From CAWBBA01 sp963729795 (GTDB lineage: Bacteria; Desulfobacterota; Desulfomonilia; Desulfomonilales; Desulfomonilaceae): a stretch of DNA of 64,000 nt. The stretch spans positions 1 to 64,000 of the forward strand of contig CAVSPC010000028.1 in NCBI GenBank assembly GCA_963729795.1. The letters are read 5' to 3'. Under the pieces are notes generated by a model. The model saw only the letters and a list, made by a program, of their open reading frames with translations. It did not search any database and was not told the origin of the DNA. Position numbers and translations under genes: made by a program. This document shows positions 28,613 to 36,937 of this stretch, in pieces. Numbering within the stretch: the stretch's first letter is position 1; each line of letters starts with the position of its first letter.

Positions 28613-29112
28613 GTTCATTCCTCCTTTCGTACATTCCAGCCGTTATGGGATAGTCCATGTGATCAGAATATTTCTCTTCCGATTTGACCCTTAACGTCCT
28701 AATGGGTTCCTCGACTAATTGTACGTATCGAGGTTGATCCAGTGCGCCACGGGTCCTCCCTATACCCCCCAGCCCTGGTGCACTGGAAATATCTTTAATG
28801 GCGGAACTCATTCAGGAACTTCTCAACTTTCACCAGAATTTCTTGACCTCGGCACTCCTGCACCCTATTGAGGCACTTCGGAGTGATAACCGTCTTCTAA
28901 CCAAAAACTCACGAGGTGGTATCAATGGGAGAGTATCCTTTAAATAAAACGGGAATGAGGAGGCTCTGCGTCTATTAATAGTGAAACGGCCAGGCACAGT
29001 TCACGGAGAGCCTCGTTTTTATCATGTCCGTCTCGGAACTCAGTGCTGCCGTCAGCCGAGACGCAATATTTGTCGTGAATCATAGCCAGAGAAAATGGCT
29101 AATGGTCCTCGA
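28613..29112. other. Gene-free region with inverted repeat
   Basis: No gene is supported. GAGGCTCT (28960-28967) and AGAGCCTC (29007-29014) are inverted repeats separated by 39 nt and followed by GTTTTT. This could be a weak plus-strand terminator, but no plus-strand gene precedes it. Confidence 0.35.
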
Positions 29113-29643
29113 TCAGGTGTCAACAACTTCAATCAGTTGCTGGAACTCTTCCCAGCTTCCACCTAAAGCCATAATTACAAAGAATCCTGAGACCCATGTT
29201 TCTGCGATTTCATCCCTCCCGATCCATCGGCATCCGGCCTCCAGGGTTAAGTCGGAAGCCTGAAAAAAACCGTCTCCAGGTATCACTAGGTGCCTGATAT
29301 CGCCAGATTTTGCCTCAAGTCCTCTGATCCGCAAACCGTGTCTCGAAATATCGCTGACCACCCCGTTGTTTTGGGGGTGATTTTCCTCAAATACAGGCAA
29401 CGCAAAACTGAGCCTATGTCTCGGGTTGAGTCGAAAATGTTCAATTGTAATCCCTTCTTCCCGCCAAATTGACCATAAGTTGGAATCAACGAGGCTAACG
29501 GCTTCGGCTTCCAAGGATTCTTTCAGGTGAGTCTGGAGCGCTTCGGGTGAAAGCCCATATTTCGTCATTAGCTCTGAAGTCGTCATCCCCAACACGACGT
29601 CATCGGTAAAATTCCTAGATTTGAATTTTCCGTTGAGCTGCAT
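29113..29643 (-). CDS. PilZ-domain protein
   Basis: 176 aa. The N-terminus has DDVVLGMTTSELMTKYGLSP, a short helical module also seen in the zinc-ribbon protein at 51683 (DDFIRGSSEEELQQKYSLGH). The PilZ part has the c-di-GMP-binding style RLNPRHR (RxxxR) and SDISRHGLRIRG (D/N-x-S-x2-G). It is therefore a likely c-di-GMP receptor, presumably acting by protein contact since no effector domain is fused. AGGGAGGG precedes ATG 29643. There are no operon partners. Confidence 0.75.
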   Translation of the reverse strand: MQLNGKFKSRNFTDDVVLGMTTSELMTKYGLSPEALQTHLKESLEAEAVSLVDSNLWSIWREEGITIEHFRLNPRHRLSFALPVFEENHPQNNGVVSDISRHGLRIRGLEAKSGDIRHLVIPGDGFFQASDLTLEAGCRWIGRDEIAETWVSGFFVIMALGGSWEEFQQLIEVVDT

Positions 29644-30213
29644 GGCCCAGCCCTCCCTCGTTGTAAAAAAGACTAAATTCGGTACGAATGGTGCTGTGGA
29701 CTATCAAATTCTGAAATCTTCCCTCCAGTGAGCGCTCTGAGGATGATGTCCCCGACTCAGCAACAATAGAAGTAGCGGGCCGGGCATGCTGAAGAGAGAC
29801 AAAACCATTGTCATGCTGGTGAAAAAGCCTGTTTAGTGCAGGCTATAGAATATCTTTCAATAGCCCCCCCGGTCAATCACAATCTTGTGCTTCTTAATAT
29901 GAAGAAGTTGTCGTGTTATCGCTTAGTACAGCGTGCACGCCCTATCTCATTACCTAGCTCTGAAAATCGCTCAAAATTGATTCTGCGGAGCCTCAGTTTC
30001 GATTTGACCGTTTGCCGGATTCCGGGTATCATCTGCCCTTCGGTGCAATGCATTCAGGAAATCCAGTTCATCGCCACCCTGCTGGTGGACTGGAATTTCT
30101 CTGCCTTGCGGGCCTCTCGGGAATGACAGAACCGATCCTGCGGCCGGTCATTGGCCCAAGGCCGCAGAAATGGCAAGACCGCCGCATGATTCAGAATAAA
30201 ATCGGAGGATATC
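29644..30213. repeat. Dispersed repeat, copy B, in gene-free region
   Basis: 29780-30005 aligns with 25930-26090 plus 28000-28115. It lacks an IS, so it shows the uninterrupted form. No ORF with a ribosome site is present. It could be a decayed mobile element or a duplicated regulatory region. Confidence 0.55.
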
Positions 30214-30519
30214 ATGTTAACGATAGTTGCCTTCGCTCAGGCGAAACCCGGTAAAGAAAAGGATCTTGAAAAAGCTCTTCTGGAACTAGTTTCCCATACT
30301 AGGAAAGAAGCGGCCTGCATCAATTATGATCTCCATCGGCACCTCAACAAACCGGGTATGTTCGTGTTCTATGAAAATTGGATTGATAAAGCCGGCCTGG
30401 AGCAACACGGCAAATCACAACATATTGCGGATTTCAAAACAAAAGCGGGCGACCTGCTGGCAGAACCGCTTAAAATCGAATTGTGCGAAATGGTGTCTCA
30501 GCATGTCTCTAAGAAATGA
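30214..30519 (+). CDS. Antibiotic biosynthesis monooxygenase-domain (YgiN-like) protein
   Basis: 101 aa, the usual length of ABM dimeric ferredoxin-like proteins. Family pattern: MLTIVAFAQAKPGKEKDLEKAL, then VSHTRKEAACINYDLHRH and PGMFVFYENWIDKAGLEQHG with the conserved YE-W, then HIADFKTKAGDLL. Members oxidise quinols or act on small aromatics without cofactors; in an anaerobe a role in quinone/ROS protection is possible (inference). ATCGGAGG lies 6 bp upstream of ATG 30214. A 120-bp dispersed repeat starts 22 bp after the stop. Confidence 0.85.
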   Translation: MLTIVAFAQAKPGKEKDLEKALLELVSHTRKEAACINYDLHRHLNKPGMFVFYENWIDKAGLEQHGKSQHIADFKTKAGDLLAEPLKIELCEMVSQHVSKK

Positions 30520-30541
30520 GGAACGGAGTTTGACCTAGGAG

Positions 30542-30661
30542 GCTGTTGCGTAATCCCACGTCCCGCGGGACTTTCCCGAATTCGTGGCACGATGGTGACT
30601 ATTGTATCGGGATCTCTCAGAGGCGGCCTCGGGAAAAACTTAGTATGTCAGACTCCTAGGA
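30542..30661. repeat. 120-bp dispersed repeat, copy 2
   Basis: It aligns along its whole 120 bp with 14500-14619. CCTAGGA occurs immediately before (30534-30540) and at the end (30655-30661). That could be a target duplication or part of the ends. Confidence 0.7.
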
Positions 30662-30972
30662 CCCTTGGGAAAGGTATCCAGATCAACAGTCTTTTGTACT
30701 ACCACTGATGGCTTTCTTTGCACTTTGGCTGTTTCTTGCGTCACGGGATAGTGGAAAATAACAAAAGAGAGAGCCGGACCAAGCCAACTAATGCTTTTTT
30801 TCTGGGTTTGGGAAGCTGGGAGAACAGGGCGGGCTAATCGTGGCCGTGTGATCCGAAATTATGACAAGGGTTCTTGTCTTAAGGGATCGTCTCATCCCAC
30901 CTTGCGTGGAGCACTTGAATATCCTTGCGAAATTCCTCATCGCTTATCGTTTGGCCTGGCGAAAGGCCGTGT
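30662..30972. other. Gene-free region
   Basis: About 310 bp with no supportable gene; the frame at 30791-30985 has no ribosome site and overlaps the end of the Nudix gene. Confidence 0.35.
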
Positions 30973-31365
30973 TCAAATAGCATGATGGGTCCTCCTCAAT
31001 TTATGAACAAATGGTAAATCAGCGGGAACAAACTCGTAGTTCTCCAGTTCCTCAAATGAGACCCACCTGCTACTTTCGTGATCCGTTAATGACATTTCTC
31101 CGCCTGTCCAATCGACTACGTATGCAAGAAGCCTGATGGACCCATGCTTGTAATGATAAATGCTTTCACCAAAGAACTCCTGAACGGACACCTCTATGCC
31201 AAACTCTTCTCTCATTTCACGCGCCAGGCACTCCTGGGGCGTCTCTCCATTTTCCAATTTCCCGCCTGGAAATTCCCACAAGTATTCAAGCTGCTTTCCG
31301 GCTTTCCGCTGGCCGATAAAGACCTTATGGTTCTGAATAAGGATGGCCGCGGTTACCGTCTGCAT
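30973..31365 (-). CDS. Nudix hydrolase, MutT-like
   Basis: 130 aa, the normal length for MutT-type (8-oxo-dGTP) diphosphatases. The Nudix box is complete, from GGKLENGETPQECLA through REMREEFGI (G-x5-E-x7-R-E-x2-E-E-x-G). The N-terminus VTAAILIQNHKVFIGQRKAG is typical. It would clean oxidised nucleotides in the cytosol. AGGAGGTAACAAGCC precedes ATG 31365. It lies 128 bp downstream of the OYE-like gene on the same strand. Confidence 0.9.
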   Translation of the reverse strand: MQTVTAAILIQNHKVFIGQRKAGKQLEYLWEFPGGKLENGETPQECLAREMREEFGIEVSVQEFFGESIYHYKHGSIRLLAYVVDWTGGEMSLTDHESSRWVSFEELENYEFVPADLPFVHKLRRTHHAI

Positions 31366-31493
31366 GGCTTGTTACCTCCTATTTGCTTCAAGTAGGTTTG
31401 GACTCTCGGGCACTCTTACACTTAGGATGCAGCCCCCGGCCAAGACGGCGTAGCATGTTAGCCGGTTCTGTTCCAGCGTTTTGAAACAGGGGA

Positions 31494-32603
31494 TCACATG
31501 AACTTGTCCCTGAAAGCCCGCTGTTTCTCTAACGTCCATCGGACACAAAAAGCTGGTTTCCCTTTCATCACGATCTTAGTGCACGCATTGCACGAGTCGC
31601 ACTGCAAAATTTCTTTGTCCCGCCCATCCATCACCTTTTGAGGCCATTCGGGATCAGTCCAGAGCACTCTGGCAAGTCCGATGAGATCTGCACGCCCATC
31701 GGCAACTATCTGTTCTGCCAACTCTCCCGTTACAATGAGGCCAGCAGTTACGATAGGAATTTCCACTTCCTTCTTTATCGCAGCCGCCAACTCAACCATG
31801 TAGCCCGGCCTTGTCGATCTTTCGATGATTTCTGGTAGGATAAAGGACTCATACGTGCCACCCATAACAGAAAGGTATGCCACTCCAAGATCGGAGAGCG
31901 TGCGAGCGAAAACAGAGGATTCTTCCAACTTCAAGCCATCGGGCAGCCATTCATCAGCCAGGAAACGGTATCCCACGGGGAAATTACCGACGGCTTTCTT
32001 GACCTTGGTCACAACCTCCAATGCAAATCTTTGCCGCTTCTCAAATGTGCCGCCATACTCATCTTGTCTTTTGTTCGTTCTTGGGGAGAGAAACTGTGCG
32101 AGCAGGTACCCAGTCCCTCCGTGCAATTCTACCAGGTCGAACCCCGCCTTCTTCACTCGGACAGCGGCATCGACGTACTTATCTTGGATTTCTCTAATTT
32201 CTGCAACGGTCAAAGCTCTGGGCATGCGACCAAACGTATTAACGGGAGAAGGTGCAACTGGCTCCGGGACGCCGGCAAAGCGCCCTGCGTGATTGATCTG
32301 CAAACAAGCCTGCGCTCCTTGCTCTTTGATCGTATCAGCCAAAAGTCTAAGCCCGTCCAGATTGTCGTCGGTATCGGACCGAATGGTCCGACTGGAGCCG
32401 CTGCCCAAGTTGAAATCGATGGTGGAATTTTCCACAACCACTAGAGCAACACCACTTTGGGCCATGAGTCTATAATGATCGAGGAGCAGTTCGGTGACTA
32501 TCCCGCCGTGGCCAGCATATCCTAGGTAAAGAGGCGCCATTATCAGTCGGTTCTTGAATTTCAAGCCGCCGATTTCCAAGGATTCGAAAAGATGGGAATA
32601 CAT
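31494..32603 (-). CDS. NADH:flavin oxidoreductase (Old Yellow Enzyme family), short form with Fe-S motif
   Basis: 369-aa TIM-barrel flavoenzyme. N-terminus FESLEIGGLKFKNRLIMAPL, FMN/substrate residues QINHAGRFA and ELHGGTGYLLAQFLSPRTNK with RQDEYGG. Near the C-terminus a Cys cluster C-x2-C-x2-C-x11-C (CDSCNAC...FC) looks like the 4Fe-4S site of 2,4-dienoyl-CoA reductase-type members. The FAD/NAD domain of that group is missing, so electrons must come from a partner. Spacing between the second and third Cys is two rather than the usual three. ATG 32603 has GAAAGGAAC upstream. The substrate is unknown; enoate or acyl-CoA reduction is possible. Confidence 0.88.
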   Translation of the reverse strand: MYSHLFESLEIGGLKFKNRLIMAPLYLGYAGHGGIVTELLLDHYRLMAQSGVALVVVENSTIDFNLGSGSSRTIRSDTDDNLDGLRLLADTIKEQGAQACLQINHAGRFAGVPEPVAPSPVNTFGRMPRALTVAEIREIQDKYVDAAVRVKKAGFDLVELHGGTGYLLAQFLSPRTNKRQDEYGGTFEKRQRFALEVVTKVKKAVGNFPVGYRFLADEWLPDGLKLEESSVFARTLSDLGVAYLSVMGGTYESFILPEIIERSTRPGYMVELAAAIKKEVEIPIVTAGLIVTGELAEQIVADGRADLIGLARVLWTDPEWPQKVMDGRDKEILQCDSCNACTKIVMKGKPAFCVRWTLEKQRAFRDKFM

Positions 32604-32672
32604 GAGCTGTTCCTTTCGAAACGGAAGCGTCTACTTACGATTTCTGGACTGCATTTTCGGTTACAGGCTCAT

Positions 32673-33008
32673 TCACTCTCTCGGCTTTGGTTGCCTGTTC
32701 TTTTTGTCGCGAGCTTCATCCTTCCCGCTGATTACTAGAAAGTCCAGAGGCAACCTCTTCAGGACATCCTCCATGGTAGCCTCCGGCAATTTCTCATTAT
32801 ATTGCATTTTGCCACTATCATACGTCTGGATGCTGATGCCCTTGCTCCCTTTTATGATTATTACTTTGTAAAGCCGGGTCTTATAACCTTGAGGTATCGT
32901 AATGAAATACTCTGTCTTTGATCTGGACAACCTCGGCTTTATACCATGCGCCTTGGCCTCTTCCGCTCGCTTTAATATTGCCTCGAACAGGTCCTTGATT
33001 GCCACCAC
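32673..33008 (-). CDS. Hypothetical protein
   Basis: 111 aa from GTG 33008 (GGGGGTGAAAAGC upstream). It is basic, with N-terminal helix IKDLFEAILKRAEEAKAHGI, beta-rich middle YFITIPQGYKTRLYKVIIIK and C-terminal VLKRLPLDFLVISGKDEARD. No cysteines, signal or membrane segment. No family is recognised. It lies 69 bp upstream of the OYE-like gene on the same strand and may be co-transcribed. Confidence 0.55.
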   Translation of the reverse strand: MVAIKDLFEAILKRAEEAKAHGIKPRLSRSKTEYFITIPQGYKTRLYKVIIIKGSKGISIQTYDSGKMQYNEKLPEATMEDVLKRLPLDFLVISGKDEARDKKNRQPKPRE

Positions 33009-33800
33009 CGCTTTTCACCCCCGAATTTTAGTGGCCGGGTACAATGATGAAAAAGACTCCATTGCCTGTAGTCTGACACCAGGGCTTGTATTATAAACAG
33101 TGTGCCGCAGCACAAGTGGAAAAGCAATGGGAATCATCTCATCGAGATCAGGGGAAGAGCGTCTTTTTTTGGCCGCGAGGCAGCGCGGCCCACAACACTG
33201 ATTCATCCAAGGAACTGTGCCCGAGGCAATTATTGCCTTTCTTAATTCACACTCCTAATAGGATGCCATACGAACGCGATCTCACTTGGAGGAGACAGAT
33301 ACGCTGGCTTGCATAACGGGTGGGATCGCAGAAGCGTTTCATGGCGGTGTTCCTGATCTTATTCGCGAGAAGGTTCGGCAGTTGCTTCCGTCCGATCTGA
33401 GGGTGATTACGCATAACTTCATCGTTGAGCAGGGATTGGGACGATGTGTCAGACAAGCTCTTTCGCTCATTGGGCTGAATGTGAGATGTAAGGTCACCTT
33501 AAGTAGTGCGCAGTGCCCCCAATTATTGTGGCAAATTACTACACCTCACGAAATTTACCTCAGCAGCATAATGCGCTCTAAGATCAACTAATTACAACCT
33601 TTATCTCTGTCCGACTGTTGCATTTTACCTCACTCTAGCCATCGCCCCGAAAGACCATACCCTGTAAATCAATCGTAAAATAAGCCAATTAATTAATTTC
33701 TTCATCTTGGCACACTTAATGAATGTAAGGAGGGTAAAGAGGACGGCAAATGGAATCCAAAGCAGACAGCTCCAATCCCAGATATAGACAGGAGGTCATC
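33009..33800. other. Region between divergent genes, with one gene remnant
   Basis: It contains the ADP-ribosylglycohydrolase remnant listed below. The AT-rich stretch 33640-33740 probably holds the promoter of the 33801 gene; no clear -35/-10 pair can be fixed. Confidence 0.4.
33262..33591 (+). pseudogene. C-terminal remnant of an ADP-ribosylglycohydrolase
   Basis: The frame opens after a TAG at 33259 and reads TDTLACITGGIAEAFHGGVP then LIREKVRQLLPSDLR. This is the metal-binding D-x-D-T/GGIAEA..GGVP end of the DraG/ADP-ribosylglycohydrolase family, where the usual text is GGDTDT. The first 200 or so residues are absent and no start with a ribosome site is present. Downstream residues to 33591 do not look like the family. 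Confidence 0.6.
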
Positions 33801-34826
33801 ATGGAAAACACAAGAACCGGCGGGCTATTCAAACCAGCCGTAAAAGATCAAAAGTGTATCCATACGCTCACAGGACTTGTGCCAGATCATAAGATATGCA
33901 CTAACGCTTACAACTGCGAGAGCTGTGAGTATGACCAAATGTTGCAAGATACTCCCAAGGGTATCACCGGATTTAACCTGTCTGGAAAAGAGTGCATCTA
34001 TATGAAGGCGAGACTTGTGCCGACCAAGTATTGCGACAACGCATTTGACTGCACAACGTGCCTGTTTGACAAGGCGATGAGTCGCAAGAAGGCTAAAGAG
34101 TCTCCCGGCGTATCTTGGAGTTCTGCTGTTTCTAGTAGGGCAAGAGACCTCCGTTGTCGCCATGCCCTCACTGGCGGTATGGCAGCGACTAAGATGTGCG
34201 CGAATGACTATGACTGTGCAAACTGCGCGTACGATCAGATGCTCGATGACATGATACAGACCGACCACACGATGTTTGGGCCGCCGCAGTATCTCAAGGC
34301 CCACGGCTATTCTGTCCCCAGGGATTATTACCTCCACAAGGGGCATGGGTGGGCTAGAGTTGAATATGGTGGGCGTGTCCGTATTGGTCTGGACGATTTT
34401 GGAAACCATCTTGTCGGCAAAATTGACAAGTTCCGTCTTCCATCCATCGGCACGAGGTTCAAACCAGGAGAAGAGTCTTTCATCCTCGAAAGAGAAGGCC
34501 ATGAGGCTGGTGTAAAGGCTCCGGTGATGGGAGTTGTCACCGCTGTTAATCAGAGAATCTTGGAACACCCTGCCTGCACCGGTACGGACCCATACTGCTC
34601 TGGCTGGGTGATGCTCGTCGATCCTCTGGAATTGAAATCTGATTTGAAAGATCTTGCGTTCGGGCTTGGGAGCGTCAGGTTCATAGAAACAGAGGCAGAG
34701 AGACTTCTTTCGATGATTTCCGACGATCCCAAAGCAGCCGCTGCCACAGGTGGCGAGCCCATCGCTGACGTGTACGGGGCATTTAAAGATGTGGGCTGGG
34801 ATAGGTTGGTAAAGAGCTTTATTTAG
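33801..34826 (+). CDS. GcvH-like protein with three Cys4 modules and no lipoyl lysine
   Basis: 341 aa. The N-terminal half has three repeats with cysteines at 19/33/39/42, 65/78/84/87 and 119/133/139/142 (C-x12/13-C-x5-C-x2-C), each reading like TGLVPDHKICTNAYNCESC with YDQM after it. They look like metal sites (zinc or Fe-S). The C-terminal half is a GcvH-like fold: YYLHKGHGWARVEYGGRVRI, GLDDFGNHLVGKIDKFRLP, then APVMGVVTAVNQRILEHP. At the lipoyl site the usual ESVKA is EREGH, so the acceptor Lys is Gly233. AGGAGG before ATG 33801 decides the start over 33750. Function unknown; an electron-carrier or scaffold role is a guess. Confidence 0.8.
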   Translation: MENTRTGGLFKPAVKDQKCIHTLTGLVPDHKICTNAYNCESCEYDQMLQDTPKGITGFNLSGKECIYMKARLVPTKYCDNAFDCTTCLFDKAMSRKKAKESPGVSWSSAVSSRARDLRCRHALTGGMAATKMCANDYDCANCAYDQMLDDMIQTDHTMFGPPQYLKAHGYSVPRDYYLHKGHGWARVEYGGRVRIGLDDFGNHLVGKIDKFRLPSIGTRFKPGEESFILEREGHEAGVKAPVMGVVTAVNQRILEHPACTGTDPYCSGWVMLVDPLELKSDLKDLAFGLGSVRFIETEAERLLSMISDDPKAAAATGGEPIADVYGAFKDVGWDRLVKSFI

Positions 34827-35402
34827 GTCAAGCTATGAAATCTCGGCCGCCCCGAGGATAATGGCCGCTCAGAGTATAGGAGTTCCGAAGGGCAAACAGT
34901 GGTGCCCTGAATTCTCACCGATGCGACGATGTTTGCGGACGAAAATGGGCGCCACATGGCGCTCATTATCAGTGGGGTAGGATGAAAGGAAGGAGTGCCT
35001 TACTCATTAGAAACTGCTGTGCAATGCGTTGCCGGTGCTGCCACATGCTCTGAACTGCCGGGAATCCTCATATTCACGATTGGTGAGGTCATATACTCGG
35101 GAATCTTCCGTTTCTACTCTGCAGCAAAAGTGACTTGTTTTCGGTCAAGCAAAAAGGGACCAGGGGCGGCCAACTAAAGGGAGACCACCTGGTTGAAGAA
35201 AAAGAAATCATTGTTTCTTCTTTCTGGGCATACTCTGTTTGAACTGGTAGCTCTCTCCGTTCATAGTCAGGATCTGAGCATGATGGGTCAGAGAGGAATA
35301 CGTGCCATGTTTTGGTGTTCGGCGTCATCATGCACTATATCCGTCACTGGAGACCTGGGTTGAGATGCCTACATCTACTCTGGTCAGATTGGTTATGAAA
35401 GA
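34827..35402. other. Gene-free region with transposon debris
   Basis: Only the IstB fragment (35208-35302) is recognisable. The remainder contains no supportable gene. Confidence 0.4.
35208..35302 (-). pseudogene. C-terminal fragment of an IS21-type IstB ATPase
   Basis: The minus strand reads SSLTHHAQILTMNGESYQFK then QSMPRKKKQ and a TGA at 35208. LTHHAQIL..GESYRLK-like text is the usual end of IstB helper proteins of IS21 elements. Everything upstream is missing. Confidence 0.6.
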
Positions 35403-35858
35403 TTGAAGGCACTTGGTATTGGTCTCAATCCCTTCTATTCAGGTCATCCCTTTCCGGTGGAGCACGTGGACAGGCAGAGCCTTGTCAAAAAGTCGGTCCC
35501 CATCAGAGCACGCATGAACAGGTGCCTCCAGGGCTACGAATTGTCCGCCGATCCCGATGTGGCACGTGCTGCCAGAGGACTCCTCAAACACTGGAACCAT
35601 TTGTTCACCTTTCTGGATTATCAGGGCGTAGAACCTACCAACAACTCCGCTGAGCGTGGAATCCGCCCCGCAGTCCAGTGGAGGAAGATCTGCTTCGGAA
35701 ACCAGTCGGAAAACGGAGAAGTGCTCACGGCCCGACTCCTTACCGTCACTCGCACCTGCATCATGCAACACAAAAACGCTTTCGAGTTCCTGGTCCAATC
35801 AGTCAATGCACACCGCCAAGGACTCTGTCATCCCTCACTCGTCAGCCTCTCCCGCTGA
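35403..35858 (+). pseudogene. C-terminal fragment of an IS66-family transposase
   Basis: About 150 residues. EPTNNSAERGIRPAVQWRKI then FGNQSENGEVLTARLLTVTR is the diagnostic C-terminal block of IS66 TnpC, with the catalytic Glu in NNSAERG. The N-terminal two thirds and the companion genes are absent, and 35403 has no ribosome site. The element is dead. Confidence 0.8.
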
Positions 35859-35949
35859 ACGATTACCAAAAATGGAACAATGGTGATTCTGAAAGAGAAA
35901 AACCGCCCTCGCTCGGCAAAGCAACTAGGCGGTTTATCTATGAAAACTG

Positions 35950-36000
35950 TGGTCGGGGCGACTGGATTTGAACCAGCGACCACCTGAACCCCATTCAGGT
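35950..36000 (-). other. att-like site: tRNA-Pro(GGG) 3'-end fragment
   Basis: The minus strand gives the 3' part of a tRNA: anticodon stem-loop CCTGA-ATGGGGT-TCAGG (anticodon GGG), variable region, T arm GGTTCAAATCC and acceptor CGCCCCGACCA. The 5' half is missing. About 93 bp beyond it lies GGTCCAAATTGGGTACAC, at the same distance as the arm-like repeats next to the tRNA-Lys sites. It is likely the distal attachment site of another integrated element. Confidence 0.75.
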
Positions 36001-36937
36001 CAGGAATTCGCCAATCATTATAAAAACAACAACTTCCCCTCAGGCGACCGTTACCATTTTCCACGACAAACCAGGACGATACAGAACCAAAAGGTCCAAA
36101 TTGGGTACACTTTTCTAGGCATACTTCTGCAGACCTCCGGCGTGACAGGCCAGTTAGAATCTAAATGGAAACGGCGCCTTGTTGAAAAATTCTCGCGATT
36201 TCGAGCCCTCAAAGAACCTGTCCATCCCCCGGCGATCCCTGCGAACCTGTGAGTGTGTGATCAAAATGTGACGAAGAAAGTATTCAGCGAGACTTGATGA
36301 GAGGCGGCCCCTGCGTGCACTCCTTTCAGCTACCATACAAATTCATCTTCAAAACCCTGCATCCCCGAACCCATTGCAGACACCAATACATAACCGGTTG
36401 CCAGACAAATCCCCTGAAAAATCAATACATCTTGAAAACGCCTGGACTCGGTTGAACGCTCTTGGGTCCTCATGGGTCACGAAAAATTGACGAAAAGATT
36501 GCTACCCCCTGTCTCAGCCGTGAGAGGTCAGCGATACCACGATGAAGAGTGGATCTGCTTTAAAACCCCGACGATTTCAAGCCACCGGTAAGCAAACGAT
36601 GACTACAAGGCACACCAACCACTTCCAGAACGGCCTCTTGATGGACTCAAATGGGGCTGCCCTCCACAGACATGATACTAGGCAAAAGAAGGGGACATGT
36701 TCACTCGGTCTTTCGGCAACCTCGTTATCCGATCCCGTTTCCGGTCCACGATAATACGAGCCGGGTTTGGAGACTTAGCCATCCGTGGGCCACCGGCAGA
36801 GCCAACGGAGTCTGCCCACGTGCACAGCACATGGGCTTCTACGCCCCACTAAATACGAATCCATTTTTTCTAGCTCAGAAGCTAAGAGAAAACTGGGAGT
36901 CGATTCGAGATTCGACACCGTTCGGGAGACGAGTTCA
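36001..36937. other. Gene-free region with dispersed repeat
   Basis: No gene is supported. It holds the att arm just described and the repeat at 36391-36600. Confidence 0.4.
36391..36600. repeat. Diverged intergenic repeat, copy 1
   Basis: It aligns with about 47541-47800. Shared words in order are CGGTTGCC, GACAAATCCCCTGAA, AATCAA, CTCGGCCGTGAGAGG (here CTCAGCC), GCGATA, GATCTGCTTT and ATTTCAAGC. No ORF is conserved between the copies. Confidence 0.55.

Noticed and set aside
33825..34568. 247-aa minus-strand frame
   Set aside because: It is a shadow of the Cys-rich GcvH-like gene, which has the ribosome site and conserved text.
35950..36000. Functional tRNA-Pro gene
   Set aside because: The sequence stops at the anticodon stem; no acceptor 5' strand or D arm follows.
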